DNA from: Clostridium sp. CF012
Lineage (GTDB): Bacteria > Bacillota > Clostridia > Clostridiales > Clostridiaceae
NCBI RefSeq assembly: GCF_018861755.1
Contig: NZ_JAHLEF010000004.1
Span: 157,415-221,414 of the forward strand
DNA length: 64,000 nucleotides
Direction: 5' to 3'
The position numbers and the translations under genes were made by a program. Positions 8,017-17,234 of this stretch are shown in pieces. Each line of letters opens with the position of its first letter. Positions within the stretch are counted from its first letter, which is position 1. The notes beneath the pieces are model-generated. The model did no database searches, had not been told where the DNA came from, and worked only from the letters and a program-made list of their open reading frames with translations.

Positions 8017-9201
8017 TTATGTCACCTTTTGATTTTGTAACATACAATTTTGTTTTTCAACTTCCATGTAAACTTTCTCCACACTTTCCCCAAAGCACTT
8101 AGAGGATAATGCCTCTATACCATCATAAGCATTTTTTACCATAGTATCACATTCCTCTTTATTCATTAAAACTTCGAACAATATTTCAGATAAATCTTCA
8201 TCTTTATAAAAAATTCTTCCGTTAATTTTATCTCTAATTAGATCGTCTAAATTTTTATCATACTTAGCTACAACAGGAACTTGTGCCGCCATAGCTTCTG
8301 TAAAGGTTAATCCCTGTGTTTCAGTTAGTGAAGCACCTACAAACACGTCTCCCATCTGATAATACCTACCAATTTCCGCCCAAGGTTTTTCCCCAGTAAA
8401 TATTACGGATTTTTCAATATCCAGCAACCTAACTAAAGCTTCTAGATTTTCACGCTCCGGTCCATCACCTACAACTAGAAGTTTAGAATTTGGCATTTTC
8501 ACAATTAGCTCCTTCATACTATTTATAATTATATCTACGCTTTTTTCTTTTGCGAGGCGCCCAATAAATAATACAACTGGCTCGGTTTCGTTTATTCCAA
8601 AAGATTTTTTCTCATCTTGTATAAGGCCTTCATTGTAATTATTTCTTTTGAAAGGTTCAAGGTCAACTCCTGTAGGTATAATATCTATATGTCTTAATAA
8701 CCCATATTGCTGCAATGCATCTTTCACCTTTAATGTGGGCACTATTATAGCACTGCAATCTCTGCAATATAGTTTACTTACCTTTTTAGCAAATTGCGAA
8801 GCAGGTTTCAGCATTATCCCACGGGATACATAGTGTATATAATCCTCATACATTGTATGATAAGTATGAACCACGGGAATATCCAATTTTTTAGCAACTA
8901 TTCTTCCAAATATGCCTATGCTAAATTCTGTTTGTGTATGTATAATATCTAAATCTAATTTTTTTATCTTAATCATAATTTTACGTGAATATATCATCCC
9001 AACTCTTTGAGAAGGTAAAAGAAAAAATGGTATGCTAGGCAATCTCATTATGCCTTCTTCTTCTTCTACATCTGGATGTGCAACTGTAATAATAGTTACA
9101 CTATGCCCAAGTCTAATTAGCTCATTTTTCAATATAAAAGTAGAAGTAACAACTCCACTTACTTGTGGATAATACGCATCTGTAAAAATTCCGATATTCA
9201 T
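8017..9201 (-). CDS. Glycosyltransferase family 4, glycolipid-synthase-like
   Basis: A 394-residue GT-B enzyme. MNIGIFTDAYYPQVSGVVTS and later HTQTEFSIGIFGR, VPVVHTYHTMYEDY, IPTGVDLEPF, FIGRLAKEKSVD and SLTETQGLTFTEAMAA are characteristic of the clade that glucosylates diacylglycerol. The protein is therefore probably a membrane-associated diacylglycerol glucosyltransferase, but the acceptor is inferred from resemblance. It is the third gene of a minus-strand operon with a flippase-like membrane protein and another glycosyltransferase. Start follows AAAAGGGGG. Confidence 0.85.
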   Translation of the reverse strand: MNIGIFTDAYYPQVSGVVTSTFILKNELIRLGHSVTIITVAHPDVEEEEGIMRLPSIPFFLLPSQRVGMIYSRKIMIKIKKLDLDIIHTQTEFSIGIFGRIVAKKLDIPVVHTYHTMYEDYIHYVSRGIMLKPASQFAKKVSKLYCRDCSAIIVPTLKVKDALQQYGLLRHIDIIPTGVDLEPFKRNNYNEGLIQDEKKSFGINETEPVVLFIGRLAKEKSVDIIINSMKELIVKMPNSKLLVVGDGPERENLEALVRLLDIEKSVIFTGEKPWAEIGRYYQMGDVFVGASLTETQGLTFTEAMAAQVPVVAKYDKNLDDLIRDKINGRIFYKDEDLSEILFEVLMNKEECDTMVKNAYDGIEALSSKCFGESVEKVYMEVEKQNCMLQNQKVT

Positions 9202-9259
9202 AATCAGCCCCCTTTTAGAACTATATTTTTTTTGTTTGATATGTACTAATTAACTGGAC

Positions 9260-10249
9260 TTACTCCTTCATAAAGGCATAAAATCCGAAAATTATGCAAG
9301 AGTAAAACGTAATTAATCTCCACAATAATATAGCAGCCATTATGTTATTAGCTGCAAAGAACAAGCTAAAAAACATAAAGAAAGCACCCTCTGCTCCACC
9401 CACTGCTCCAGGTAAGGGTATAAATGCTGTTAGCATCATTACAAAGGCAGTTCCGGCTACCATATTTTCTATGCTAGCACCACTCATTCCAAAGCTAAGA
9501 TAAATAAAATAAGGTATAATAAAAATTATTGTTAACTGACATATTGTATAAATAACAGCCTTAGCCATCATTACTTTACTATGTTTTACTATCTCCATAT
9601 TATCATGAAATTGATCTAAATTTTCATTAATGTTCATTTCTAACTTTGCTATATCTTTTACCAATTTAAGTTTTTTTAATATCTTAGAAAAAGTTGTTAT
9701 TAGTCTATGTGTTAATTTTCGATATTTTGAAAATATAATTAAAAATATAATTACACCAGCATTAACTGTAAATCCTATGGCTATTAAATAAAACAAATTG
9801 CTCATTTTAGTTTTGAAAAAACTTGATTTCCAAAATATAAGTATCAAGGAATATATAGTTAATACTGACTGATAGATAATAAATTTAATCATAAGTGCTG
9901 ATCCAGCGCTACCAGCTCCTATTTCTTGTTTTGTAAGTGAATATAGTTGCATTGGTTGCCCCCCAGATGCAAAGGGGGTAATTGAGTTAAAATACTGTCC
10001 TACCATAGTAACTTGAAATGCCTTTTTAAATTTATAGTCCTTTTTCATTAAAAGAACAATACTTTGCAATGTTTTAGCTTCAAAAACCCAATATGCCACC
10101 ATAGCAATAGCTGCTACAATTATCCATTGAATTTGTAAATTTTTCATTTGATGAATTAAATCCATCCAACCATTTGTGAAAATAATAAGCAAAATAAATA
10201 TAACTCCTGAAGCTATCCCCAAAATAACATTAAATTTATAATTTTTCAT
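9260..10249 (-). CDS. Lysylphosphatidylglycerol synthase TM-domain (UPF0104) membrane protein
   Basis: A 329-residue integral membrane protein with about eight hydrophobic helices. The family marks are MVGQYFNSITPFASGGQPMQ in the middle and AFIPLPGAVGGAEGAFF toward the end. Members resemble the membrane half of MprF and are widely paired with glycosyltransferases, where they are assumed to flip or assist lipid-linked products. The ATG at 10249 lies 4 bases after the stop of the upstream glycosyltransferase and behind AAAGGA. The longer frame starting at 10312 would overlap that gene and is rejected. Function in glycolipid export is inference from context. Confidence 0.85.
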   Translation of the reverse strand: MKNYKFNVILGIASGVIFILLIIFTNGWMDLIHQMKNLQIQWIIVAAIAMVAYWVFEAKTLQSIVLLMKKDYKFKKAFQVTMVGQYFNSITPFASGGQPMQLYSLTKQEIGAGSAGSALMIKFIIYQSVLTIYSLILIFWKSSFFKTKMSNLFYLIAIGFTVNAGVIIFLIIFSKYRKLTHRLITTFSKILKKLKLVKDIAKLEMNINENLDQFHDNMEIVKHSKVMMAKAVIYTICQLTIIFIIPYFIYLSFGMSGASIENMVAGTAFVMMLTAFIPLPGAVGGAEGAFFMFFSLFFAANNIMAAILLWRLITFYSCIIFGFYAFMKE

Positions 10250-10253
10250 TAGT

Positions 10254-11285
10254 TTACCGTCCTTTTGTTCGAAATACCTTTTTATAAAAATCTTTCCACA
10301 TATCAAGAACATTCTCTCTTGAATAAAAATTGTGACCTCTTATAGCTTTTTCTTTAGCCCCTTCATAATAACTTGAATTATTCTTCAATTTTTCTATAGC
10401 CTCAATAAAACCTTCATTATCATGTTCTTTTAAGTAATAATCAAACAATATATCTTCATATAGCTCCAAATCTCTTAATAGTATTGGAGTATAGGTATTC
10501 ATTGCCTCCAGTATTGACATAGGGAAAAGCTCGTTATAAGACGGCATAAAAAGAACATCTGATACATTATATATAGCATTCATCAAATCTCTTTCAACTA
10601 TTCCTGTAAATAAAATATTTTTAGGTGCATGTTCCATCTGATTTTTCAATTCCTTATACCCATCTGTAATATTTCCAAAAGAAAAGCCACCAGCCCAAAT
10701 AAACTGTACTTCAGGCATTTTTTTTGCAATATCAATAAAATCGATGACGCCTTTCCGAGTTTGTATTTGGCCTACTCCAAGCACAACAAAAGCATCCTTT
10801 TCAATTTTCAACTTTTCTTTTGCTATGCAAATATCCTCTGCTGAAAGCTTATAGAATTTTTCAGTTGAAACGAAGTTAGGAATATATGTGATTTTTTTTC
10901 TATTAATATTATAAGCTTCAAGCTTAGTTATAAAATTAGGGTTTACTGTAACTAAATAATCCATGTTTTTATAAAAACTTATAATATATTTGTAAAAAAT
11001 TTTTTCAATTAACTTAGGTAATTTTATACTACCTTCAATAGTTTCAGGCAAAAAATGCACATAGCCTACTGTTACACCTTTCTTTTTAGCAAAAGGGATA
11101 CTCAAATAATGCTTAAAATCAATAGTATGATAATGCATTATTTCGGTTCTTGCTCTCTTATTTATTACAACTTTATATTCTTCATCTAATCCATTTTGCA
11201 CTAAGTTTACTTGCTCTAGGTAAGCTGATCCTACCCCTTGACCTTTAACTTTATCTGCTGAAGAAAGCATATTTATAGTCGGCAT
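10254..11285 (-). CDS. Glycosyltransferase family 4
   Basis: A 343-residue glycosyltransferase and first gene of the three-gene operon. It carries the GT-B C-terminal elements VVLGVGQIQTRKGVIDF, WAGGFSFG, FTGIVERD and MPSYNELFPMSILEAM. The N-terminal part contains KGQGVGSAYLEQV and YVHFLPETIEGS. The ATG at 11285 is preferred because GGGAG lies 8 bases upstream; the ATG at 11300 overlaps that site. With the UPF0104 protein and the second glycosyltransferase it probably builds a disaccharide glycolipid, which is inferred. Confidence 0.85.
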   Translation of the reverse strand: MPTINMLSSADKVKGQGVGSAYLEQVNLVQNGLDEEYKVVINKRARTEIMHYHTIDFKHYLSIPFAKKKGVTVGYVHFLPETIEGSIKLPKLIEKIFYKYIISFYKNMDYLVTVNPNFITKLEAYNINRKKITYIPNFVSTEKFYKLSAEDICIAKEKLKIEKDAFVVLGVGQIQTRKGVIDFIDIAKKMPEVQFIWAGGFSFGNITDGYKELKNQMEHAPKNILFTGIVERDLMNAIYNVSDVLFMPSYNELFPMSILEAMNTYTPILLRDLELYEDILFDYYLKEHDNEGFIEAIEKLKNNSSYYEGAKEKAIRGHNFYSRENVLDMWKDFYKKVFRTKGR

Positions 11286-11556
11286 AATTGTCACTCCCAT
11301 CTAATTTAACCTTGATTATACATTTATTGTACACTACTATTATTAAGAATTGATTAATGTCACCTTAAAGTTTTCTTAAATTTACACTATTTACTATAAA
11401 AAATTAATAATTATTTTTGCTTTATAATCAATAAAACAGCTTTAGATGATAATTTTTTTATATATTTTCATTACAATAAATTACCACTTATATTTTAATA
11501 CTAAAAGCAGATAATACTCATATAGTTGTCTTAATAAAAAACTGGAGGTAATAAAT

Positions 11557-11763
11557 ATGAATACTACTGACAAACAATTAGAAAGCAACAATTTAAAAGT
11601 TATTAAAGATCAATTGGGATATGAATCATTGCTTAATAAAAAGTTTAATGAGTATGGAACACAATGCACTGACCAAAATTTAAAGAACCTTTGCACTGAA
11701 GCTAGTCAAACACACAAACAGAACTTCAACACATTAAAAACTTACCTTGATTCTCATCAATAA
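11557..11763 (+). CDS. Small helical protein, probable spore coat partner of CotF-like protein
   Basis: A 68-residue, polar, helical protein (LGYESLLNKKFNEYG, then CTEASQTHKQNFNTLKTYL) behind a clear GGAGGT site. It resembles the short coat-type proteins found just before CotF-family genes in clostridia. It lies 24 bp upstream of the CotF-like gene in the same direction and probably forms an operon with it. No catalytic motif is visible. The spore role is inferred from the neighbour. Confidence 0.6.
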   Translation: MNTTDKQLESNNLKVIKDQLGYESLLNKKFNEYGTQCTDQNLKNLCTEASQTHKQNFNTLKTYLDSHQ

Positions 11764-11787
11764 TATATATAAATGGAGGGATATTAT

Positions 11788-12060
11788 ATGAATACAAGTA
11801 TGAGTGAAAAAGATTTAATGCAGGATTTACTTGCTACAGAAAAACAAGTTATTTCTGCTTACAGTACAGGGATAACTGAGTCTTCTTGCGAAAATTTGAG
11901 AAACACACTAATCGATAACTTTAAAAATAATCAAACTATTCAATATAAAATATTTGATGCTATGAAACAAAAGGGATGGTATCCTACAAAAGATGCTCCA
12001 GATAATGAAGTTCAACAATTAAAAAATGAAGCCACCCAAATGATGAGTGAATTAAAATAA
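11788..12060 (+). CDS. Coat F (CotF) domain spore coat protein
   Basis: A 90-residue protein with the coat-F domain pattern: EKDLMQDLLATEKQVISAY at the N-terminus, ENLRNTLIDNF in the middle and YKIFDAMKQKGWYPTKDA at the end. Such proteins adopt a ferritin-like helical fold and are spore-coat components in Bacillus and Clostridium. The ATG at 11773 overlaps the GGAGGG site, so the ATG at 11788 (7-base spacing) is the start. A hairpin at 12083-12122 follows. Confidence 0.8.
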   Translation: MNTSMSEKDLMQDLLATEKQVISAYSTGITESSCENLRNTLIDNFKNNQTIQYKIFDAMKQKGWYPTKDAPDNEVQQLKNEATQMMSELK

Positions 12061-12082
12061 TGTAATAAGCTTTTAGAAATTT

Positions 12083-12127
12083 TAGAAACCCTCTAAGGTA
12101 TTAGTACTTTAAAGGGTTTCTATTACG
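12083..12127 (+). terminator. Terminator after CotF-like gene
   Basis: Inverted repeat TAGAAACCCT/AGGGTTTCTA (12083-12092/12113-12122) with a 20-base loop that itself partly pairs. The following T-tract is weak (TTACG), so termination is likely but not certain. Confidence 0.55.
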
Positions 12128-12143
12128 TCCTTCATTTTTAACC

Positions 12144-12186
12144 AAAAAAATCTCCACCCTATGACAATATTAATCATCGTAGGGTG
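12144..12186 (-). terminator. Terminator of CPBP protease gene
   Basis: On the minus strand CACCCTA/TAGGGTG form a stem (12155-12161/12180-12186) followed by GAGA and a T-run, 27 bp after the stop of the CPBP gene. Confidence 0.7.
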
Positions 12187-12212
12187 AAGCCTAGTTATTC
12201 ATTTAAATCAAA

Positions 12213-13055
12213 CTATATTTCTATAAATTGATTATATATGTCTGGTACATTTCTAATTTTATTTTGCTCATAACCCATGCAAGCTATTACTAAAAGTATG
12301 ACGCCTAAAATAAAAATCATTCCATGAATTTCAAAAGCATATTGACCACCTATTAATGCAAATTTAGAGGAAACTGAAATAGCCAGTACGTTATTTATAA
12401 AATGTGCAAATATACTTAAATAAATTGACTCCGTTGTTAAATATATAAATCCAATAACTAGTCCTAGTAAAAATGCATTTATGCCTTGAGGAACATTTAA
12501 ATGCACTAATGCAAAAAATAATGCCGATACCACAAGGGCTATAGTTGGATTTATTTTTTTAGACAGTCCTTTTAATAATACACCCCTGAAAATTATTTCC
12601 TCATATATAGGCGCTACCACCGTAGAACTGAGTATTAATATAATTGGTGAAACAGTACGTTCCTCGAAGGCTCCATTTATAAAATCTGGCAATGTTATCC
12701 TACTAAGCCACAATGTTAAACTGTTATCAAATACTAGACGGAATGCTATAATCATGAGGGCTGTAAAAATAAAACTCATTGGATTCAAGTGATATTTGAG
12801 TTTTTGCTCATTTCTTGAATTACTTAGGCACTTGAGTAAAATGATAATAACATAATATTTAACAAGTACACCAAAAATAAAAATTACATAGGGCAATGCT
12901 TTTTCAAATCTTCCAGAAAATAAACTTTTAATTTCTACAGGTACTTGTCCTAACACCTCCAACAAAATTGATAGAAGTACTACAAGAAACCCTTTAATGA
13001 TTCCCATTTTTTTAATGTTTATGGCTCCATTTTCTATGTTTCTTAAAAATTTCAT
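12213..13055 (-). CDS. CPBP family intramembrane glutamic endopeptidase
   Basis: A 280-residue membrane protein with several hydrophobic helices. The catalytic ABI/CPBP motifs are IYEEIIFRGVLLKGL (EExxxR), FALVHLNVPQG (FxxxH) and IFAHFINN (HxxxN). Family members are membrane proteases similar to Rce1, used for maturation or bacteriocin self-immunity. A full paralog of identical length lies at 36498-37340 with the same domain order, pointing to duplication. Substrate unknown. The gene appears monocistronic. Confidence 0.88.
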   Translation of the reverse strand: MKFLRNIENGAINIKKMGIIKGFLVVLLSILLEVLGQVPVEIKSLFSGRFEKALPYVIFIFGVLVKYYVIIILLKCLSNSRNEQKLKYHLNPMSFIFTALMIIAFRLVFDNSLTLWLSRITLPDFINGAFEERTVSPIILILSSTVVAPIYEEIIFRGVLLKGLSKKINPTIALVVSALFFALVHLNVPQGINAFLLGLVIGFIYLTTESIYLSIFAHFINNVLAISVSSKFALIGGQYAFEIHGMIFILGVILLVIACMGYEQNKIRNVPDIYNQFIEI

Positions 13056-13154
13056 TCTATCACGCTCTCTAATTTATTATAACCCTTCAACTACTGTAAC
13101 AACTCCCCCTTACTAGTTATTTCAATTATCTTTAGTTTAGTATATTTATATTCT

Positions 13155-13616
13155 TTATACTCTATGCTTTCCACTAGAACTATATATCTCTATTTTAATT
13201 AGTGTAGTTTTTCCCTTGGCTCTATCTATATATAATTGTCCCTCTTCTATAAATTCCGGACTATATTTTCTTATAAACTCCATAAGTGGTTCATATTTTT
13301 CTTCTTCCTCAAGTCTTATAGCACGTCCAAAAGCTATAACACTCTCATACTCCGCACTAAATTGATCTTGTAAAACCTTAGTCTTTCCAACTACTGTGAA
13401 GCTCACCTTATCATTCCGGCTAATATTATCTAGTTTAGTTCCAATGCCTGCACAATGAAAATATATATTTTTATCTATAATCACATAGCTTAGTGGTATT
13501 CCATAAGGTTGATTATCCTCTCCACAAGTTGAAAGTATACCATATTGGCCCTTCTTTAAAAGTTCAAGAACTTCTACCTCATTCATTTGTCTTTCAATCC
13601 TTCTCATTGTTTTCAT
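13155..13616 (-). CDS. Pyridoxamine 5'-phosphate oxidase family (NimA-like) flavin-binding protein
   Basis: A 153-residue split-barrel protein. RQMNEVEVLELLKKGQYGILSTCGEDNQPYGIPLSYVI, followed by IYFHCAGIGTKLDNI and VSFTVVG, is the pattern of the NimA/PNPOx-like proteins annotated as 5-nitroimidazole resistance proteins. The real activity of most members is unknown; they usually bind FMN or heme. Monocistronic between the CPBP gene and the CAP-domain genes. Start at 13616 is supported by GGGGAAGGG. Confidence 0.8.
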   Translation of the reverse strand: MKTMRRIERQMNEVEVLELLKKGQYGILSTCGEDNQPYGIPLSYVIIDKNIYFHCAGIGTKLDNISRNDKVSFTVVGKTKVLQDQFSAEYESVIAFGRAIRLEEEEKYEPLMEFIRKYSPEFIEEGQLYIDRAKGKTTLIKIEIYSSSGKHRV

Positions 13617-13749
13617 AGACCCTTCCCCATCCTTTCTAATATTATATTTTTAAGTGTAACATAAAATTCGCACAAAAATCTATGAACTTAGTGGCAATTT
13701 TCCATATATAATTAGCATTATAATCCACTTCTAAGCCTTTTAAAGCACA

Positions 13750-13802
13750 AAAAAATCTATGTTTCTAAAATTGTCAAAACCCAATATTTAGAAACACAGA
13801 TC
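13750..13802 (-). terminator. Terminator of the LysM-CAP gene
   Basis: Long inverted repeat AATCTATGTTTCTAAA/TTTAGAAACACAGAT with a T-run on the minus strand. It is closely similar to the hairpin after the paralog (14614-14670), so gene and terminator were duplicated together. Confidence 0.75.
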
Positions 13803-13815
13803 TAAATTTAATTAT

Positions 13816-14442
13816 TTATTTTCCTATAAACTGCTCAGTCCAATAAATAGTTCCATTTTTATCTTTTGCTATTCCTACTCCTATTTCGGTAAAATTCACA
13901 CTTAAAATATTGGCTTTGTGTCCTGCGGAGTTCATCCACGATGTCATGACTGAAGCTGGGGTTTGCTGTCCCATTGCAATATTTTCACCAGCTGTCATAT
14001 ATTTTACCCCGAAATTTTTCATCATATCAAAAGGTGATCCATAAGTTGGCGATGTATGAGAAAAATAGTTTTTATTTGCCATATCCTCTGACTTATATCT
14101 AGCTACCCTGGAAAGTTCCCAATTATCTTTTAAGGGAGCTAGTCCTAGTTTTGCTCTTTCCTTATTAACTAGTGTTAGTACTTCTTTTTCTAACTTCATA
14201 TTCTCAGATACGGTTGGTATCTTTATTATTTGGCTAATGTTTATCTGGTTAGGATTAGTTATCTGAGGATTAACAGCTAAAACCTCTGAAATCCCAACCT
14301 CATACTTAACACATATCTTCCAAAAGTAATCCCCTGGCTTAACTGTGTAATTTAGGGTATCTGCAGCGTACACTGTTGAGCTTATTCCTGTTGTTAATAA
14401 AATACCTAAAGTTAATATTAGTGCTCTTAAAGTTTTCCTCAT
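13816..14442 (-). CDS. Secreted LysM and CAP domain protein
   Basis: A 208-residue exported protein. Residues 1-26 are a signal peptide ending VYAAD. Residues about 30-78 are one LysM module (YTVKPGDYFWKICVKYEV and NPNQINISQIIKIP) for peptidoglycan binding. Residues about 85-208 are a CAP/SCP domain: LVNKERAKLGLAPL, NYFSHTSPTYGSPFDMM, GENIAMGQ, SAGHKANILSVNFTEIGVG and YWTEQFIGK, as in YkwD-like proteins of spore formers. The biochemical role of clostridial CAP domains is unclear. It is a tandem paralog of the gene at 14684-15451. Confidence 0.88.
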   Translation of the reverse strand: MRKTLRALILTLGILLTTGISSTVYAADTLNYTVKPGDYFWKICVKYEVGISEVLAVNPQITNPNQINISQIIKIPTVSENMKLEKEVLTLVNKERAKLGLAPLKDNWELSRVARYKSEDMANKNYFSHTSPTYGSPFDMMKNFGVKYMTAGENIAMGQQTPASVMTSWMNSAGHKANILSVNFTEIGVGIAKDKNGTIYWTEQFIGK

Positions 14443-14613
14443 CTTTTGTTCCTCCCCTTAAGTTTATAAATATAAAAAGTTGATTTTTTCTTTGCATGTC
14501 CATTTTACCATCAGACCGAGATTTTCATAGTATTTATTGTTGGTTATCTTGTAATAATATGTAGTAAATACATTTAATTAGTCACTATTAATACCCATTA
14601 AAAAATGTGTTAT

Positions 14614-14670
14614 ATAAAAAAATCTGTGTTTGTAAATATCGTTATATTCTAATATTTACAAACACAGATC
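14614..14670 (-). terminator. Terminator of second CAP gene
   Basis: The stem AATCTGTGTTTGTAAATAT pairs with 14652-14669 almost perfectly (18 bp), with a T-run on the minus strand. Homologous to the hairpin at 13750-13802. Confidence 0.8.
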
Positions 14671-14683
14671 TATATTTAATTAC

Positions 14684-15451
14684 TTATTTTCCTATAAACT
14701 GTTGAGTCCAATAAATACTTCCACTCTTATCTTTTGCTACTCCCACACCTATTTCAGTGAAATTAGCACTTAAAATATTAGCTTTATGTCCTGGGGAGTT
14801 CATCCAACCATTCATTACTGAAGCTGCTGTTGGTTGACCCATTGCAATGTTTTCACCAGCTGCACTATATGTTATACCGAATTTTTTCATCATGTCAAAA
14901 GGTGATCCATAAGTTGGTGATGTATGAGAAAAATAGTTATTATCTCTCATATCCTCTGACTTAGTTCTAGCTACATTTGAAAGCTGTAAGTTATCCTTTA
15001 AAGGAGCTAGTCCTTGTTTTGCTCTTTCCTGATTAACTAGTGTTACTACTTCTTTTTCTAATTTGTTATTTTCAGTTGAATTTGCTTCTGTTGTTGCCTT
15101 TGCAGGGGTTACCTTTGTAGGCGCTGCCTTCGTTGGTGTTGCTTTCGCTGGTGTTGCCTTTGCTGGTGTTGCCTTTGTTGGTGTTGGTGCTGCCTTTGCT
15201 GGTGCCACCTTTGCTGGATTAGTTGCCTGCGGTTTAGCAGCTGCACATTCTGGAACTACAATCCCATACTTAGCACATATATCTTGAATACTTTCTCCTG
15301 GCTTTACTGTATAATTGATGGTATTACAATCTTTAGCATTAATCACTTTGTAATTATTTGTACTACAATCTTGTGCGTACACCGTTGAACTGATTCCTGT
15401 TGTTACTAAAATTCCTAAAGTTAATATTAATGGTCTTAAAGTTTTCTTCAT
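14684..15451 (-). CDS. Secreted CAP domain protein with partial LysM and Ala/Pro/Lys/Thr linker
   Basis: A 255-residue paralog of the neighbouring LysM-CAP protein. The signal peptide (GILVTTGISSTVYA) and the first half of a LysM (YTVKPGESIQDICAKYGI) are kept, but the second half of LysM is replaced by a low-complexity linker built from KATPA/KAAPT units (residues about 70-120). The CAP domain (about 130-255) is intact: QERAKQGLAPLKDN, SHTSPTYGSPFDMMKKFG and SPGHKANILSANFTEIGVG. Cysteine pairs near the N-terminus (QDC, KDC, DIC, PEC) are absent from the paralog. Confidence 0.85.
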   Translation of the reverse strand: MKKTLRPLILTLGILVTTGISSTVYAQDCSTNNYKVINAKDCNTINYTVKPGESIQDICAKYGIVVPECAAAKPQATNPAKVAPAKAAPTPTKATPAKATPAKATPTKAAPTKVTPAKATTEANSTENNKLEKEVVTLVNQERAKQGLAPLKDNLQLSNVARTKSEDMRDNNYFSHTSPTYGSPFDMMKKFGITYSAAGENIAMGQPTAASVMNGWMNSPGHKANILSANFTEIGVGVAKDKSGSIYWTQQFIGK

Positions 15452-15649
15452 TCTTTGTACCTCACCTTCATAATTTTAATATGCAAAGCAAGTTTTTCTC
15501 TTTGCATACACATAATATCATCTAAATGAGGTTTTCGCATCTTTTATTAGTGGTTATTCTGTAATATTATGTCGTAAATACTCATAATTATAGTTATTAT
15601 GTCGTTTTTTCCACATAGCTAAATATCAATAATCGCTAGGAGATGACTG

Positions 15650-15692
15650 CAATAAAATAAGCATCAGCAGCTACTCCCGCAGCCACTGATAC
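15650..15692 (-). terminator. Terminator of TerD gene
   Basis: GCATCAGCAGCTAC/GCAGCCACTGATAC (15661-15674/15679-15692) form a 14-bp stem with a TCCC loop, and a T-rich tract follows on the minus strand. Confidence 0.75.
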
Positions 15693-15714
15693 TCAATCTA
15701 AAGTAGTCTTCACT

Positions 15715-16281
15715 CTAATTATATCTTGCTGCTAATTCTGTTATACTAGCTGCAGTACTACCTTCTCCTGTTGCTGTGAATTTCCATTCTCCGTTGTTTC
15801 TATAAACTTCACCCATTATTAAAGATGTCATGTTATTGTAATCATTAGAAAGATTAAATTTAACTAACTCATTGTTAGAGGATTTATCCATTATTCTAAT
15901 GTATGCATTCTTAATCATTCCAAAATGTTGCCTTTTAGATGCACAATTATATATATTAACAACGAAAACCACCTTAGATATATCCCCTGGTACTTTTGTT
16001 AAATCTATAACTATTTGCTCATCATCACCTGCACCTGCACCAGTAAGATTATCACCTTGATGAATTACACTCTTACAGGTACTTGTCTTGTTACCAAAGT
16101 ATATTATACTCTTGCTTTTAGATATTTTTCCGTTTTCATCTAACATTATAGCTGATGCATCACAGTCAATAGTGTTTCCACCATTGCTACCATCCCAACC
16201 GAGTCCTACTGTTAATGCCTTTAATGATGCGTTTCCTTTTGTTAAATCTACCTTTTGACCTTTTATTAAATTGACTCCCAT
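15715..16281 (-). CDS. TerD family protein
   Basis: A 188-residue single-domain TerD protein (tellurium-resistance/stress family). [37 protein letters not shown] and MGEVYRNNGEWKFTATGEG follow the family pattern. The calcium-binding DxDxS region reads IDCDASAIML, a less acidic version of the usual D-L-D motif, so metal binding may differ. It lies 146 bp after a second terD-type gene. No terZ, terA, terC or kinase partners are in view. Role in stress response is family knowledge. Confidence 0.9.
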   Translation of the reverse strand: MGVNLIKGQKVDLTKGNASLKALTVGLGWDGSNGGNTIDCDASAIMLDENGKISKSKSIIYFGNKTSTCKSVIHQGDNLTGAGAGDDEQIVIDLTKVPGDISKVVFVVNIYNCASKRQHFGMIKNAYIRIMDKSSNNELVKFNLSNDYNNMTSLIMGEVYRNNGEWKFTATGEGSTAASITELAARYN

Positions 16282-16369
16282 ATTAATATTCCTCCTTGTG
16301 CTAGTGTCTATTTTTTATAGTACATTAAAGTATATTATTGCTAACTTAATATTTAACTGTCTTCAATAT

Positions 16370-16410
16370 ACCAAACAAACTACTGTGCGATAGTTAAAGT
16401 ACACAGTAGT
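16370..16410 (-). terminator. Probable terminator between the two terD genes
   Basis: ACTACTGTG/CACAGTAGT (16379-16387/16402-16410) form a 9-bp stem with a short T-rich tract on the minus strand, so the two terD genes may be separately transcribed. Confidence 0.5.
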
Positions 16411-16427
16411 TTATATATTATTAAATG

Positions 16428-17006
16428 TTAGATACTAACTCCAAAGTTAGTACATAAAGCTCCAAGGCCTCCTTCGAATCCGCTACCCAATGCAGTGAAT
16501 TTCCATTCAGCTCCGTTCCTGTATAGTTCTCCAACTACTACAGCTGTTTCAATACTGAAGTCTTCTCCCAAGTCAAATTTAATTAACTCAGTAGCCCCGT
16601 CTCCACTCATTACTCTGATATAAGAATCTGAAACTTGTCCGAAATTTTGTCTTCTCTCTTCCGCTTCATTAATTGTTACAGTAAATGAAATCTTTTGAAC
16701 AGTTGCTGGTACTAAGGATAGATCAACAAGTATTTGTTCGTCATCTCCGTCTCCCGCTCCTGTCTTATTGTCTCCCATATGTTTAACTGATTTAGATGTA
16801 TGTTCTGCATTGTTATAAAATATAAAATCTGTATCTGATGTTACTTTTCCATTCTCTCCTGTTAAAAACGCTGCTGCATCCAAATCAAAGTCTGAACCAC
16901 CGTCATACTTGTTTGTACTCCAGCCTAGTCCTACTAAAACCTTTGTTAATCCTGGATTTGTTTTTGTTAAATCTACTTTCTGACCTTTTTTCAAACTAAC
17001 TGCCAT
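16428..17006 (-). CDS. TerD family protein
   Basis: A 192-residue canonical TerD/TerE protein: [38 protein letters not shown] (calcium-binding acidic loop intact), [28 protein letters not shown] and [21 protein letters not shown]. It precedes the more divergent TerD at 15715. The family is induced by stress, including tellurite, and binds calcium in characterised members. The start follows an AGAAAGAAGG-type site. Confidence 0.92.
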   Translation of the reverse strand: MAVSLKKGQKVDLTKTNPGLTKVLVGLGWSTNKYDGGSDFDLDAAAFLTGENGKVTSDTDFIFYNNAEHTSKSVKHMGDNKTGAGDGDDEQILVDLSLVPATVQKISFTVTINEAEERRQNFGQVSDSYIRVMSGDGATELIKFDLGEDFSIETAVVVGELYRNGAEWKFTALGSGFEGGLGALCTNFGVSI

Positions 17007-17234
17007 TTTTATAACCCTTCTTTCTTTTTTTATTATGCTTTATAATTGTTAATATATAGTAAAGTTTGCACACTACCTTCAGAATAAACTGCTATAGTAT
17101 ATGCAACCTCTTACTTTCATGCTTATTCCCTGTTGTTAAGCTTGTCTATTAAATAATTTAAGCTTTACATAAATAATACATTTTTCTATATTTTTCGTTG
17201 TATGTAATACATTGTAACACAAAAGCAAAAAAAT

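Noticed and set aside
15063..15287. Plus-strand frame rich in Val/Ala/Gly
   Set aside because: Mirror of the KATPA linker of the CAP protein, a compositional shadow.
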